A stretch of DNA of 64,000 bases. Origin: Janthinobacterium sp. BJB426. Its GTDB lineage: Bacteria > Pseudomonadota > Gammaproteobacteria > Burkholderiales > Burkholderiaceae_D. The first letter of the stretch is position 1, and each line of letters begins with the position of its first letter. Shown here piece by piece: positions 53,940-63,774 of the stretch. Position numbers and translations under genes: made by a program. The stretch spans positions 434,001 through 498,000 of the forward strand of contig NZ_PDZL01000001.1 in assembly GCF_002735705.1 (NCBI RefSeq). The letters run 5' to 3'. The notes beneath the pieces were generated by a model. It had not been told where the DNA came from, ran no database searches, and saw only the letters and a list, made by a program, of their open reading frames with translations.

Positions 53940-54406
53940 GGCGCGGGCTTGGCAACCATCAGCCAGTAGACCAGCATGAGCGCGGCAAATGCGGGCACGC
54001 CGAGCCAGAACCAGCAGCGCGCATAGAACCAGTACAGGCGCGGCAGCGGTGTTCCCATGTCGTCAGCCAGGCGGGCCAGGCTGCGCATGCGGATCTGCAG
54101 CCATACCACGGGTAGCCAGCAGGCGCCGGCCAGCGCATACAGCAGCATCGAGGCGAGGACCCAGCCGGACAGGATCGGATAGCCGGCCAGGTGCGCCAGG
54201 GCCAGTCCGGACAGCGGCTGGACAATGACGGCCGGCGTGGTGAACAGCCAGTCGGCCAGCACGGTCTTTTCGGCCGATAGGCGGATCGCACGCACCTCGC
54301 CGCCCCTGTCGTTGATCCACTTGAAGAAAGCGATGCCGATGCCGGTGCCAAACAGGATGGTGGCGCTGAGGATGTGCAGCCATTTGACGAACAGGTACCA
54401 GCTCAT
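53936..54406 (-). CDS. DUF2269 membrane protein
   Basis: 156 residues with four spans; the N-terminal WYLFVKWLHILSATILFGTG with its conserved His is the DUF2269 signature. It starts within the ATGA that ends the dehydrogenase-like gene and ends in the ATGA that starts the DoxX-like gene. No function is known to me. Confidence 0.82.
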   Translation of the reverse strand: MSWYLFVKWLHILSATILFGTGIGIAFFKWINDRGGEVRAIRLSAEKTVLADWLFTTPAVIVQPLSGLALAHLAGYPILSGWVLASMLLYALAGACWLPVVWLQIRMRSLARLADDMGTPLPRLYWFYARCWFWLGVPAFAALMLVYWLMVAKPAP

Positions 54407-55521
54407 GCCGGTACCTCGGTCACATCATGGCCTTGCAGCGCGGCCAGGTAATTTTCCACCGTGAGCAGGCCGATGCAGGGCATCGCGCCGCGCGGTAGCG
54501 GCGCGCCACCGCTGTTGGCGCTGGCCAACCGGTTCGCCAGCGCGATCGACGCGCCGCACGGGATATGCGGGCCGTGGTTTTGCGCCGCCAGCAATTGCCA
54601 GGTCAGCGTCAGTGGCAGGCCATCGAGTCCCGTGCCTTGCAGCGTCACGAACATCGCGCCTTTGTCGCTGACCAGCGGTTCCACCCATTGGCTAATGGCG
54701 TGCAATGGCCTGACCAGCGGCAGCAGGCTGCGCAACAGGCCCAGGCGCACCAGTTGCGCGGCGGCCCAGACGAACAGATGGCCGGGCACACCGGCAAAAC
54801 CGGCGTGAAAAGTGACGGTGTCGAGGCCCGGATAGCGTTGCGGGAACAGCGCCAGGTCGGGCACGTCGCAGCTGCCCAGCAAGCGCCGTCCCACGGGCGC
54901 GGCAAAGCGGTGGCGCTTCAGGTCGAGCCAGCCGTGTGTGGTCTGCTGGCTGCCGGCAACCAGGCGCTGGAACGGTTTGCCACAGTACGAGAAGATGCCG
55001 GCCATGGTGGCGATGCCCGGCGCGCGGGCGCCGGAGGCGATGCCGTGGCGGATCGATGTGAGCTGGCGAAAGCGCGGCAGGTAGCGGTCCACCACGGCCG
55101 AGGACAGCGCTGGCAGCGAGCTGGCGCCGCTGGTGATGAACACGCCGCGCTGGCGTGCCAGGTCGTCGAGGCTGGCGATACCGGCGACAAAATCGCGACC
55201 GTCGGCCAGGTCGATATAGTTGGCACCGGCCTCGATCGCCGCACGGGCGACACGGTAATCCTGGCCCTGGAACGGGCCGGCGGTATGGATCAGCGTATCG
55301 ACGCCCAGTTCGGTCAGGCGCCGCGCCAGATCAGGTGCAACGGCATCGAGCGCCAGTGCTTGCCGCGGCGGCAAGCCCAATTGCGCCACCAGTGCCCTGG
55401 CCCTGGCGGCGTCGCGCCCGGCCACCAGCAGATGGATATCCCGTTTGCCGGCTAGCGCCTGGCAAATGCGCGTGCCGAAAAAACCGTAACCGCCGAGTAC
55501 GAGAATGGTGTGATGGGCCAA
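54403..55521 (-). CDS. Saccharopine-dehydrogenase-like NAD(P)-binding protein
   Basis: 372 residues from a TTG at 55521, chosen because GAAGGA is five bases upstream; no ATG with a site exists nearby. Rossmann motif TILVLGGYGFFGTRICQALA at the N-terminus, then HLLVAGRDAARARAL and NYIDLADGRDFV, as in saccharopine dehydrogenase / trans-acting enoyl reductase relatives. Substrate unknown. First gene of the coupled operon with two small membrane proteins, which suggests a membrane redox activity. Confidence 0.8.
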   Translation of the reverse strand: MAHHTILVLGGYGFFGTRICQALAGKRDIHLLVAGRDAARARALVAQLGLPPRQALALDAVAPDLARRLTELGVDTLIHTAGPFQGQDYRVARAAIEAGANYIDLADGRDFVAGIASLDDLARQRGVFITSGASSLPALSSAVVDRYLPRFRQLTSIRHGIASGARAPGIATMAGIFSYCGKPFQRLVAGSQQTTHGWLDLKRHRFAAPVGRRLLGSCDVPDLALFPQRYPGLDTVTFHAGFAGVPGHLFVWAAAQLVRLGLLRSLLPLVRPLHAISQWVEPLVSDKGAMFVTLQGTGLDGLPLTLTWQLLAAQNHGPHIPCGASIALANRLASANSGGAPLPRGAMPCIGLLTVENYLAALQGHDVTEVPA

Positions 55522-55567
55522 GATATCCTTCAGTGGCTGAGTTTCTTGGCAACATGATACTACCTGA

Positions 55568-55990
55568 TCAGCGGCGCCGCACGCAGTCGATATACGCATC
55601 CGTATCGGGCGGCAAACCCGAGCGTTGCGAAGCCCAGATCATCTGGCCCAGGCATTCCATCACTTCGTGCTGGGCGGCATGGGCCGAATCGAGGCGCTGG
55701 GTCAGCTGCTGGACGGCCGGGCGGATGCCGCGCGGCTGGTCCACTTGCACTTGTTCCGTGATCGACAGATGCATGGACAGGTGCAAGAACGGATTGGCTT
55801 GTCCCCCTTCGACGGAATAGTCGCGCGCCAGCGCCGCTTCGACGTCGCTCAGCTCGTTTTCATACTCGGGGTGTTCGAGGATCCAGTCGAGCGCGATGGC
55901 TTCCATCGGCGTGAGGATGTCATGGGCGCGGTGCTTGCGCAAAGTGTCGCAAAAGAAACGGCGCACATCGTCGGAAGAGGGGTTGAACAT
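55568..55990 (-). CDS. DUF1841 protein
   Basis: 140 residues from the ATG at 55990 (MFNPSSDDVRRFFCDTLRKH), the characteristic start of DUF1841; further in-frame codons to 56206 look non-coding. The body has EAIALDWILEHPEYENEL and NPFLHLSMHLSITEQVQVDQ with clustered histidines. Cytosolic, helical, function unknown to me. Confidence 0.88.
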   Translation of the reverse strand: MFNPSSDDVRRFFCDTLRKHRAHDILTPMEAIALDWILEHPEYENELSDVEAALARDYSVEGGQANPFLHLSMHLSITEQVQVDQPRGIRPAVQQLTQRLDSAHAAQHEVMECLGQMIWASQRSGLPPDTDAYIDCVRRR

Positions 55991-56042
55991 GGCTGAAGGA
56001 CTATGGCTAAAGGGCAGCCGGCATTGTACCGCGTACATAAAT

Positions 56043-56067
56043 AAAGGGCATCGAGGATGCCCTTTTT
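56043..56067. terminator. Terminator-like hairpin
   Basis: AAAGGGCATC (56043-56052), loop GAG, GATGCCCTTT (56056-56065), then TT on the plus strand. No recognised plus-strand gene ends here; on the minus strand it sits just before DUF1841 with a weaker T tail. It may end a small unannotated transcript. Confidence 0.5.
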
Positions 56068-56171
56068 GCCGTCTGGCGACCGCTGGCATGACCCGAGAGT
56101 CACTGTCATTTAATACCCTGCAGTAAGTATTATCCACTACCGCCACGGCCCGGCGGCGCCAAATAACGGTG

Positions 56172-56220
56172 ATAAAATCGCCGCTCTTGATATTTGCACT
56201 GGACATGACGGCGATTTTAT
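56172..56220. promoter_or_regulatory. 12-bp perfect inverted repeat upstream of mqo
   Basis: ATAAAATCGCCG (56172-56183) and CGGCGATTTTAT (56209-56220) are perfect inverted copies 25 bp apart. The arrangement could be a regulator operator or an RNA hairpin. The rest of the 360-bp stretch before mqo holds no supportable gene. Confidence 0.5.
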
Positions 56221-56428
56221 TGCCATTCCCCTGTTTCCATTGCCCGCACCTTTGCCACCAGATATTGCTCCAGGGATATCCCGGAGCGCGGCAGCATGCC
56301 TATCACCATCGACTTGACCTGTCCGGCCGCCCTGGCGTTCCGGCTGGCTGTTTGCATTTCATACAGCGATGGTGCCGCCACGGTGGCGCGCAAGAATCAT
56401 CCTTCAGTATTCATAAACGGAGTTACGT

Positions 56429-58027
56429 ATGCGTAAATCGCTATTACTTTTGATGTCGTGCCTGATCCTGGCGGCATGTGACAAGACCCCGCCGGCCTCG
56501 TCCGAAAAACCGGTCGACGTGCTGCTGATCGGCGCTGGCACCATGAGCGCCACCCTGGGCAGCATGCTCAAGGAACTCGATCCGTCGCTGACGATGGAAA
56601 TGGTCGAGCGCCTCGATTCCGTGGCCGCCGAAAGTTCGGACGCGATGAATAACGCAGGCACGGGCCACTCGGCGTTTGCCGAGCTGAACTACACGCCGGA
56701 AGCGGCCGATGGCAGCATCGAGACCAAGAAAGCCGTTGCCATCAACGAGCAATTCGAAATTTCCAAGCAATTCTGGGCTTATCAGGTAGCCAACAAGCAT
56801 CTGGGCGCACCGCAAACCTTCATCAACAATGTGCCGCACATGGCCTTTGTGTGGGGCGACGACAATATTGCCTTTTTGAAGAAGCGCTATGCTGCGCTGC
56901 AAAAGGAAAACCTGTTCAAGGGCATGCTGTTCTCGGAAGACCAGGCGCAGATCGAGCAATGGGCGCCGCTCGTCATGCAAGGCCGTGACAAGGGCCAGAA
57001 AGTGGCCGCGACGCGCATGGAAATCGGTACCGACGTCAATTTCGGCAACCTCACGCGCGGTCTCGTGAAATACCTGACGGACAGCCATGGCATGGTCCTG
57101 CACCTGCGCCATCAAGTGGAAGACATCCAGCGCGGCGCCGATGGCGTGTGGAACGTGACGGTGAAAGACTTGAACGCCGGCAAGGAAAAGACCATGCGCG
57201 CCAAGTTCGTCTTCATCGGCGCCGGCGGCGGTTCGCTGCCGCTGCTGGAAAAATCGGGCATTCCTGAAGCCAAGGGTTACGGCGGCGTGCCGGTCGGTGG
57301 CCAATGGCTGGTGACCACGAATCCGGAACTGGTGGCGGCGCATGCAGCCAAGGTCTACGGCAAGGCATCCGTCGGTTCGCCGCCGATGTCCGTGCCGCAT
57401 CTTGATACGCGCATCATCGATGGCAAGAAAGCCCTGCTGTTTGGCCCGTTTGCCACCTTCTCGACCAAGTTCCTGAAAAACGGTTCGTGGATCGATTTGC
57501 CTGCCTCGATCGGCACGGGCAATGTGAAACCCATGCTGCAAGCCGGCTATGACAATATTCCGCTGACGAAATACCTGGTCGAACAGGTCATGAACACGCC
57601 GGAAGACCGTTTGAAAACCCTGCGCGAATACTTGCCGAACGCCAAGATGGAAGACTGGACCCTGCAAAACGCGGGCCAGCGCGTGCAGATCGTCAAGGAT
57701 GACCCTGTCAAAGGCGGCTTGCTGCAGTTCGGCACGGAAGTCGTCGGCGCCGCCGATGGCAGCATCGTTGCCTTGCTGGGCGCATCGCCAGGCGCTTCGA
57801 CCGCGCCGCCGATCATGATCAAGGTGCTGCAAACGGCATTCAAGAGCCGTCTGGCGACGCCGGAATGGCAAGCGAAGATGGTGGAAATGGTGCCGTCGTA
57901 CGGTCAAAAGCTGAATAACGATCCAGCCCTGGCCAACAAGATCCGCCACTACAGCAGCAATATCCTGGGCTTGAAAGCCATCACCCTGGATGTTCCCGCC
58001 GCTGCGCCAGCGTCGGCAGCAAACTAA
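56429..58027 (+). CDS. mqo: Malate:quinone oxidoreductase with lipoprotein-type leader
   Basis: 532 residues, CGGAG upstream of the ATG. FAD-binding N-terminus [20 protein letters not shown], then [75 protein letters not shown] and [16 protein letters not shown]: a full-length MQO. It oxidises malate to oxaloacetate with electrons to quinone. Before the FAD motif stands a leader [19 protein letters not shown] with a lipobox-like LAAC (Cys17). E. coli Mqo also has a signal-like N-terminus, so targeting needs care: true acylation would put the enzyme outside the cytosol. Confidence 0.93.
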   Translation: MRKSLLLLMSCLILAACDKTPPASSEKPVDVLLIGAGTMSATLGSMLKELDPSLTMEMVERLDSVAAESSDAMNNAGTGHSAFAELNYTPEAADGSIETKKAVAINEQFEISKQFWAYQVANKHLGAPQTFINNVPHMAFVWGDDNIAFLKKRYAALQKENLFKGMLFSEDQAQIEQWAPLVMQGRDKGQKVAATRMEIGTDVNFGNLTRGLVKYLTDSHGMVLHLRHQVEDIQRGADGVWNVTVKDLNAGKEKTMRAKFVFIGAGGGSLPLLEKSGIPEAKGYGGVPVGGQWLVTTNPELVAAHAAKVYGKASVGSPPMSVPHLDTRIIDGKKALLFGPFATFSTKFLKNGSWIDLPASIGTGNVKPMLQAGYDNIPLTKYLVEQVMNTPEDRLKTLREYLPNAKMEDWTLQNAGQRVQIVKDDPVKGGLLQFGTEVVGAADGSIVALLGASPGASTAPPIMIKVLQTAFKSRLATPEWQAKMVEMVPSYGQKLNNDPALANKIRHYSSNILGLKAITLDVPAAAPASAAN

Positions 58028-58037
58028 GTCAGCCTGA

Positions 58038-58098
58038 CCGGCAGGGGAATTTCCTGCCGGCATGAAAAAAGGGGCAGCCTGTTCAGGCTGCCCCTTTT
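58038..58098. terminator. Double hairpin, bidirectional terminator between mqo and rppH
   Basis: First stem CCGGCAGG/CCTGCCGG (58038-58045, 58053-58060); second stem AAAAGGGGCAGCCT/AGGCTGCCCCTTTT (58067-58080, 58085-58098) with a GTTC loop and A/T tracts on both sides. It can stop mqo from the left and rppH from the right. Confidence 0.85.
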
Positions 58099-58129
58099 GC
58101 GTGGGAGAGTGCGTTCATGGTGCGGCGGA

Positions 58130-58762
58130 CTACTCCTTGCCTGGCAGAATCAGCTCCGGCGTACACCCTTCGGCGGCGATGCCGTCGCAAGGCTTGGCCA
58201 GTGCCGTACCATCCTGCGCCCGTGGCGCATGGGGCTGGCGCAGGTAGCGCGACGTGTGGCGGTGCGCTTGCTGTGCGTTGCCATGCACGGGCCAGGTCAG
58301 GAAGCGGGACAGCTCCTGCAAGGCGCGCTGGTAAACATCGCGTTTAAATTCAATGACGACATCGAGCGGGACCCAGTATTCATGCCAGCGCCAGGCGTCG
58401 AACTCGGGATGGTCGGTCAGGCGCAGATTGACGTCGTTATCGCGCGCGCACATTCTCAGCAGAAACCAAATCTGCTTCTGGCCACGGTAATGGCCGCGAA
58501 TCTCGCGCTTGATGAAGTGGTCTGGCACTTCATAGCGCAGCCAGTCGCGGGTGCGGCCGACAATTTTGACGTGTTCCTGTCTGAGTCCGATTTCCTCTTC
58601 AAGTTCGCGAAACATGGCTTGTTCCGGTGTTTCGCCATATTTGATACCGCCTTGCGGAAACTGCCATGAGTGCTCGCGCACCCGCTTGCCCCACCACACC
58701 TCGTTCTGGGCGTTTAGCAGGATGATGCCGACGTTGGGCCGAAACCCTTCACGGTCGAGCAT
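58130..58762 (-). CDS. rppH: RNA 5' pyrophosphohydrolase
   Basis: 210 residues from the ATG at 58762 (GAGGTG upstream; the frame extends to a TTG at 58774). N-terminus [17 protein letters not shown] and the Nudix box [20 protein letters not shown] followed by IGL are complete. RppH removes pyrophosphate from mRNA 5' ends and starts decay. The conserved enzyme ends near residue 165; the remaining 45 residues are a Lys-poor, Arg/Pro-rich tail common in betaproteobacterial forms. Divergent from proS. Confidence 0.93.
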   Translation of the reverse strand: MLDREGFRPNVGIILLNAQNEVWWGKRVREHSWQFPQGGIKYGETPEQAMFRELEEEIGLRQEHVKIVGRTRDWLRYEVPDHFIKREIRGHYRGQKQIWFLLRMCARDNDVNLRLTDHPEFDAWRWHEYWVPLDVVIEFKRDVYQRALQELSRFLTWPVHGNAQQAHRHTSRYLRQPHAPRAQDGTALAKPCDGIAAEGCTPELILPGKE

Positions 58763-58966
58763 AATGCACCTCAAACTTTCTGCGACAGTGCGTCTTTTTT
58801 TACATAATTACCCACAACTTCGCAAGCCGGTGACCTTTTCGGGGTGCGAAAAGCGCCGGAATCGCACCAATTGAGCGCATTTGTGTAAAGTATGGACGCA
58901 TCAGCCAGCTAATCCTTTAAAATTAGGTTGATTATAACCCTCTCTTTTTAAAAAGAATTCACCGTT

Positions 58967-60706
58967 ATGCGCGCCTCCCGTTTTTTTATTTCCACACTTA
59001 AAGATGCACCTTCTGACGCGGAAATCGTCAGCCACCAGTTGATGATGCGTGCAGGCATGATCAAACGCCTCGGTTCCGGCATCTATACCTACATGCCGAT
59101 GGGCTTGCGCGTGATCCGCAAGGTGGAAGCCATCATCCGTGACGAGATGAACAAAGCCGCCGGCATCGAACTGCTGATGCCGCTCGTGCAGCCAGCCGAA
59201 CTGTGGCAAGAGACGGGCCGCTGGACCAAGATGGGCGACGAACTGATGCGCGTGAAAGACCGCCACGGCCGCGAATACGCGATCCAGCCGACATCGGAAG
59301 AAGTCATCACCGACGTCGTGCGCACGGAAATCAAGTCCTACCGCCAGTTGCCGTTGAACTTTTATCACATCCAGACCAAGTTCCGCGACGAGCGCCGTCC
59401 CCGCTTCGGCCTGATGCGCGGCCGCGAATTCACCATGAAGGACGCCTACTCGTTCGACCGCGACCTGGCCGGCATGCAAGCGTCGTACAAGGTCATGTTT
59501 GACGCCTACACGCGCATCTTCACGCGCTTCGGCCTGAAATTCCGCGCCGTGGCCGCCGACAACGGCGCCATCGGCGGTTCCGGTTCGCATGAATTCCACG
59601 TCATCGCCCACACGGGTGAAGACGCGCTCGTGTACTGCCCGACGTCCGACTACGCGGCCAACATGGAAGCGGCCGAAGCGCTGCCGCCAGCCGGTGAGCG
59701 CCCGGCCGCCGCCCAGGCGCTGACGAAAACGGCTACGCCGGACACCGTCAAGTGCGAAACCGTGGCCACCTTGCTGGGCCTGGAACTGTCGCGCACCGTG
59801 AAAACCATCGCCCTGACGGTGGAAACGACGGGCAAGGATGAAAAAGTCACGAAACAGCACTTCATGCTGCTGCTGCGCGGCGACCATGAATTGAACGAGA
59901 TCAAGGTGGGCAAGGTTGCCGGCCTGGCCGGTCACCGTTTCTCCACGGAAGCGGAAATCCTGGAAGTCTACGGCACGATTCCTGGCTACCTGGGCCCGAT
60001 CGGCACGAAGGCACCCGTCACCGTGGTGGCGGACCGCACGGTCGCCCACATGAGCGACTTCGTGTGCGGCGCGAATGAGGCCGGTTTCCACTACACGGGC
60101 GCCAATTGGGGCCGTGACGTGGCCGAGCCTGCCATCGTGGCCGATTTGCGCAATGTCGTCGCCGGTGACGCTTCGCCGGACGGCCAGGGCGCACTCGCCA
60201 TCGAGCGCGGCATCGAAGTGGGCCACGTGTTCCAGCTGGGTACGGCGTACTCGGAAAGCATGAAAGCCACCTTCCTCGACGAAAACGGCAAGCCTGCGCC
60301 GTTGCAGATGGGTTGCTATGGCATCGGCGTGACGCGCATCCTGGGCGCCGCCATCGAGCAGAACTTCGACGACAAGGGCATCATCTGGCCGGCGTCGATC
60401 GCGCCATTCGAGGTCGTGCTGTGCCCGATGGGCATGGACCGTAGCGAACTGGTCAAGGAAGAGACGGAGAAGCTGTACGCGGCCCTGCAAGGCGCTGGCG
60501 TGGACGTCATCGTCGACGACCGCGGTTTGCGCCCTGGCGCCATGTTTGCTGACTGGGAACTGATTGGCGTGCCGCACCGCATCGTCATCGGCGAGCGCGG
60601 CCTGAAAGAAGGCAAGCTGGAATACCAGGGCCGCCGCGACGCGGAAGCAACTGGCGTGGCACCGGACGAGATCGTCGCTTTCATCCAGGGCAAAATGGCG
60701 CAGTGA
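58967..60706 (+). CDS. proS: Prolyl-tRNA synthetase
   Basis: 579 residues, the bacterial type with an editing insertion. Motifs: [58 protein letters not shown] (motif 2), an INS editing domain (about 225-405) with [12 protein letters not shown], and [20 protein letters not shown] (motif 3), then an anticodon-binding C-domain. It charges tRNA-Pro. The transglycosylase gene starts within its stop (GTGA). Confidence 0.97.
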   Translation: MRASRFFISTLKDAPSDAEIVSHQLMMRAGMIKRLGSGIYTYMPMGLRVIRKVEAIIRDEMNKAAGIELLMPLVQPAELWQETGRWTKMGDELMRVKDRHGREYAIQPTSEEVITDVVRTEIKSYRQLPLNFYHIQTKFRDERRPRFGLMRGREFTMKDAYSFDRDLAGMQASYKVMFDAYTRIFTRFGLKFRAVAADNGAIGGSGSHEFHVIAHTGEDALVYCPTSDYAANMEAAEALPPAGERPAAAQALTKTATPDTVKCETVATLLGLELSRTVKTIALTVETTGKDEKVTKQHFMLLLRGDHELNEIKVGKVAGLAGHRFSTEAEILEVYGTIPGYLGPIGTKAPVTVVADRTVAHMSDFVCGANEAGFHYTGANWGRDVAEPAIVADLRNVVAGDASPDGQGALAIERGIEVGHVFQLGTAYSESMKATFLDENGKPAPLQMGCYGIGVTRILGAAIEQNFDDKGIIWPASIAPFEVVLCPMGMDRSELVKEETEKLYAALQGAGVDVIVDDRGLRPGAMFADWELIGVPHRIVIGERGLKEGKLEYQGRRDAEATGVAPDEIVAFIQGKMAQ

Positions 60707-61329
60707 AGCGTCTATCAGTAAGCAAGACGGCTGGCGCGCTCGCGCTGGCCGCCTGCCTGGCCTGCGTCGCTCCGGCGCAGGCTGGCAACCAGAAGGAGGA
60801 GGCGCTGGCCGACTCCGTCCGCCTGGCCCTGTCGCACGCGATCCGCGACGAACGCCCGCCGCAGCCCAAATTTGCCACGCCCGCCGACTTGCAGCGCTAC
60901 CAGCAATGGCTGGCGCAGATGTCGTCGCGCCTGCAGCGCAAGCTGCCGGACGCCCAGCTGCGCACGGAATTTCTGGAAACCGTCTGGTACGAAGCGCGCC
61001 GCGCGGGTCTGGAACCGGCCCTCGTGCTGGGCCTGATCCAGGTGGAATCCGCCTACCGCAAATATGCCGTCTCGCTGGCAGGCGCGCGTGGCTACATGCA
61101 GGTGATGCCGTTCTGGACGGGCGTCATCGGCGACAGCGACCGCAGCAAGTTGTTCCACATGCAGACGAATCTGCGCTACGGCTGCGCGATCTTGCGCATG
61201 TACCTGGATATGGAAAAGGGCGATTTGTACCTGGCGCTGGGGCGGTATAACGGCAGCCGGGGACGGGCCGAGTATCCGAATGCCGTGCGGGCGGCGTGGC
61301 GGCAGTGGGAATTCAAGCCGGCCGCTTGA
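60703..61329 (+). CDS. Lytic transglycosylase-domain protein
   Basis: 208 residues from a GTG at 60703 overlapping the proS stop. Signal peptide ending APAQAG, a helical spacer, then an SLT domain: catalytic Glu in [29 protein letters not shown], and [19 protein letters not shown]. It would cut peptidoglycan glycan strands in the periplasm. Coupling to proS is a common betaproteobacterial order. Confidence 0.9.
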   Translation: MKRLSVSKTAGALALAACLACVAPAQAGNQKEEALADSVRLALSHAIRDERPPQPKFATPADLQRYQQWLAQMSSRLQRKLPDAQLRTEFLETVWYEARRAGLEPALVLGLIQVESAYRKYAVSLAGARGYMQVMPFWTGVIGDSDRSKLFHMQTNLRYGCAILRMYLDMEKGDLYLALGRYNGSRGRAEYPNAVRAAWRQWEFKPAA

Positions 61330-61338
61330 ACGGCAGGC

Positions 61339-61374
61339 AAAAAAATGCCCCGCTCGCAGTAAAGCGGCGGGGCA
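61339..61374 (-). terminator. Terminator of the SWIB gene
   Basis: On the minus strand, TGCCCCGC (61374-61367) pairs with GCGGGGCA (61353-61346), followed by seven T. It lies 35 bp after the SWIB stop. Confidence 0.75.
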
Positions 61375-61408
61375 CTCACACGGCGCGAAACGCCCTGTGC
61401 GTATCTGA

Positions 61409-61807
61409 TTATTTCAAATGATCGGAGATCAGTTTCGTCATTTCAAACATGGAGACTTGGGCTTTGCCGCCGAAAACTGCTTTCAGCTTGTCGTCCGCAT
61501 TGATCATGCGGCGGTTGGCCGGATCTTGCAGATCGAGTTTTTTGATGTAATCCCATACCTTTTTGGTCACTTCCGTGCGCGGCAGTGGTGCTGCGCCAAC
61601 AACGGCGGCCAGCTCTTTCGATGGCGTCATTGCTTTCATGAATGCTGCGTTTGGCTTGCGTGGTGTTGCCGGTGCTGCCGCTTTCTTCGCCGCTGCTGGT
61701 TTAGCTGCTGCTTTGGCTGCGGGTGCTGCTTTCTTGGCGGCTGCAGGCTTGGCTGCTGCTGCTGCTTTGGCTGGCGCTGCTACTGGGGTTTTTTTGGCTG
61801 TTGCCAT
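61409..61807 (-). CDS. SWIB/MDM2-domain protein with Ala/Lys-rich N-terminal tail
   Basis: 132 residues. The first 52 residues are a histone-H1-like Ala/Lys/Pro tail (KKTPVAAPAKAAAAAKPAAA and similar units). Residues about 55-132 are a SWIB domain (AAVVGAAPLPRTEVTKKVWD, YIKKLDLQDPANRRMINADD, VSMFEMTKLISDHLK). SWIB is best known from eukaryotic chromatin remodellers; bacterial copies occur in chlamydiae and some proteobacteria. A DNA-binding or nucleoid role is inferred from the basic tail. Monocistronic. Confidence 0.88.
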   Translation of the reverse strand: MATAKKTPVAAPAKAAAAAKPAAAKKAAPAAKAAAKPAAAKKAAAPATPRKPNAAFMKAMTPSKELAAVVGAAPLPRTEVTKKVWDYIKKLDLQDPANRRMINADDKLKAVFGGKAQVSMFEMTKLISDHLK

Positions 61808-62041
61808 CTTCGAGCCTCCTTAACAAACACATGGGAAATTGCGCAATTAATCGCACGGCTAATATTGGTGTGGATTTACCTTGTATGCAAGTGTTTTTCA
61901 CGTTTTCACGAGGAAAAAGCAGGGAAATGGCAATGCTGTCGCCCGGGCGCACCGCTTGGGAGCGCAGAACGGCGTTTTTGCCCGTAAATGGCATGGTTGC
62001 TGGCTATGCGGGGAGGGGCGCTGCTGGGGGAGGGAAGAGTG

Positions 62042-62072
62042 ATGCCGGACACATGAAAATGCAATCCGGCAT
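62042..62072. repeat. Inverted repeat ATGCCGGA/TCCGGCAT
   Basis: Perfect 8-bp arms at 62042-62049 and 62065-62072 with a 15-base loop, between the SWIB and ffh genes. No gene was found in the 360 bp from 61808 to 62167; it holds the SWIB promoter region, this repeat and the ffh terminator. Confidence 0.45.
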
Positions 62073-62119
62073 TATTTAGAACGGTGTTTTTTGATCTATC
62101 GACTTTCGATACGCGGCGT

Positions 62120-62160
62120 AAAAAAGGCCTTCACACTCGCCGCCAGCGGCGAGTGTGAAA
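62120..62160 (-). terminator. Terminator of ffh
   Basis: TTCACACTCGCCGC (62130-62143) pairs with GCGGCGAGTGTGAA (62146-62159); on the minus strand it is followed by AGGCC and six T. It begins about 8 bp after the ffh stop. Confidence 0.8.
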
Positions 62161-62167
62161 CCTTTCA

Positions 62168-63535
62168 TTACCTCATCCCAGGCATCATGCCTTTCATGGA
62201 GCGCATCATCTTCATCATGCCGCCGCCCGACAATTTCTTCATCATCGTCTGCATTTGCTCGAATTGCGTCAGCATGCGGTTCACTTCCTGCACTTGCACG
62301 CCGGCGCCGGCGGCGATGCGGCGCTTGCGCGTGGCCTTGATCAGTTCAGGCTTGGCGCGTTCCTGCGGCGTCATCGAGTCGATGATGCCGCACATGCGGC
62401 GCACCTGCTTGTCGGCTTGATCCATGTTCTTGCCGCCTGCCGCCTGCTGGAACTGGGCCGGCAGCTTGTCCATCAGGTTGGCCATGCCGCCCATTTTCTT
62501 CATTTGGCCCAATTGCGCCTTGAAGTCGTTCATGTCGAACTTGCCGCCGACCTTGATTTTTTGCGCCAGGTCGGCCGCCGCCTTGCTGTCGACGCCCTTG
62601 CGCGCTTCTTCCACCAGGGCGAGGATGTCGCCCATGCCCAGGATACGGTTGGCCATGCGGGTCGGGTCGAACGCTTCCAGGCCGTCGAGTTTTTCCGAGA
62701 CACCGGCAAACTTGATCGGCTTGCCCGTGATGTGGCGCACGGACAGGGCCGCACCGCCGCGCGCGTCACCGTCAAGCTTGGTCAGCACGATACCCGTCAG
62801 CGGCAGCGCATCATTGAAGGCCTTGGCCGTGTTAATGGCGTCCTGGCCCAGCATGGCGTCAACGACAAACAGGGTTTCGATCGGTTTCACGGCGCCGTGG
62901 ACGGCGGCGATTTCGCGCATCATCTCTTCGTCGATACCGAGGCGACCGGCCGTATCGATGATCAGCACGTCGTGGTAATGCTTTTTCGCCCAGTCCAGCG
63001 CGGCCAGGGCGATATCGACCGGCTTGTCCGTGCTGCTGGACGGGAAGAAGTCGGCGCCCACCTGGGCGGTGACCGATTGCAGCTGGGCGATCGCGGCGGG
63101 ACGGTACACGTCGGCCGAGACGGTCAGCACTTTCTTCTTCTTTTCTTCCTTCAGGTACTTCGCCAGCTTGCCGACGGTGGTGGTTTTACCCACACCCTGC
63201 AAACCGGCCATCAGGATGATGGCGGGCGGCTGTTGCGCAAAGCTGATCTGCGACGCTTCCGGGCCCAGGTCGGCGCCCATCAGGGCGGCCAGTTCGCGCT
63301 GCACCACGCCAACCAGGGCCTGGCCTGGCGTCAGCGAGGAAATGACATCCTCGCCCATGGCTTTTTCTTTGACTTTGGCGATGAATTCGCGCACGGCGGG
63401 CAGGGCGACGTCGGCTTCGAGCAGCGCCAGGCGCACTTCGCGCAGCATGTCGGCGGTGTTCGCTTCGGTCAGGCGCGCCTCGCCGCGCATGGTCTTGACG
63501 ACTTTGGCAAGCCGTTGGGTGAGATTATCTAGCAT
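62168..63535 (-). CDS. ffh: Signal recognition particle protein
   Basis: 455 residues. N domain, then GTPase G domain with GLQGVGKTTTVGKLAKYLKE (G1), DTAGRLGIDEEMM (G3), LTKLDGDARGGAALS (G4), and a Met-rich M domain ending MKKLSGGGMMKMMRSMKGMM. It binds signal peptides and 4.5S RNA and brings ribosomes to the membrane. Full length. Confidence 0.97.
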   Translation of the reverse strand: MLDNLTQRLAKVVKTMRGEARLTEANTADMLREVRLALLEADVALPAVREFIAKVKEKAMGEDVISSLTPGQALVGVVQRELAALMGADLGPEASQISFAQQPPAIILMAGLQGVGKTTTVGKLAKYLKEEKKKKVLTVSADVYRPAAIAQLQSVTAQVGADFFPSSSTDKPVDIALAALDWAKKHYHDVLIIDTAGRLGIDEEMMREIAAVHGAVKPIETLFVVDAMLGQDAINTAKAFNDALPLTGIVLTKLDGDARGGAALSVRHITGKPIKFAGVSEKLDGLEAFDPTRMANRILGMGDILALVEEARKGVDSKAAADLAQKIKVGGKFDMNDFKAQLGQMKKMGGMANLMDKLPAQFQQAAGGKNMDQADKQVRRMCGIIDSMTPQERAKPELIKATRKRRIAAGAGVQVQEVNRMLTQFEQMQTMMKKLSGGGMMKMMRSMKGMMPGMR

Positions 63536-63714
63536 GATGAACCTGCAATGAAAAGCTTGGGAGTGGGCGGCGAAAGCCGGACGATGGCCGTCATTTTACC
63601 TTATCGCGGTTGGCTGGCGGTCCTGCGCTGCATCGCCTGGCGGTTGGCCTGCTTTTGAATTAGTTGGTATTTCTGGCAATGCCGCGATTGCATGAAAGTC
63701 AAAAACACGGTTAA

Positions 63715-63733
63715 AATGAGAATAATTCTTATT
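63715..63733. promoter_or_regulatory. Probable Fur box upstream of FecI-like gene
   Basis: A/T-rich 19-mer centred on AGAATAATTCT, about 12 of 19 matches to the Fur consensus, 41 bp upstream of the sigma factor start. Weaker than the box at 40872. Confidence 0.5.
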
Positions 63734-63774
63734 TACATTCTCGGGTGCCGCACGCCTGAGCGGAAAGGGATGCC

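Noticed and set aside
56169..56453. A 94-codon ORF in the gap before mqo
   Set aside because: Cys/His/Arg-rich with no ribosome site, and it runs into the mqo start in another frame.
58835..58853. CTTTTCG/CGAAAAG inverted repeat between rppH and proS
   Set aside because: Seven-base arms in a divergent promoter region without a T run or known motif; too weak to call a regulatory site.
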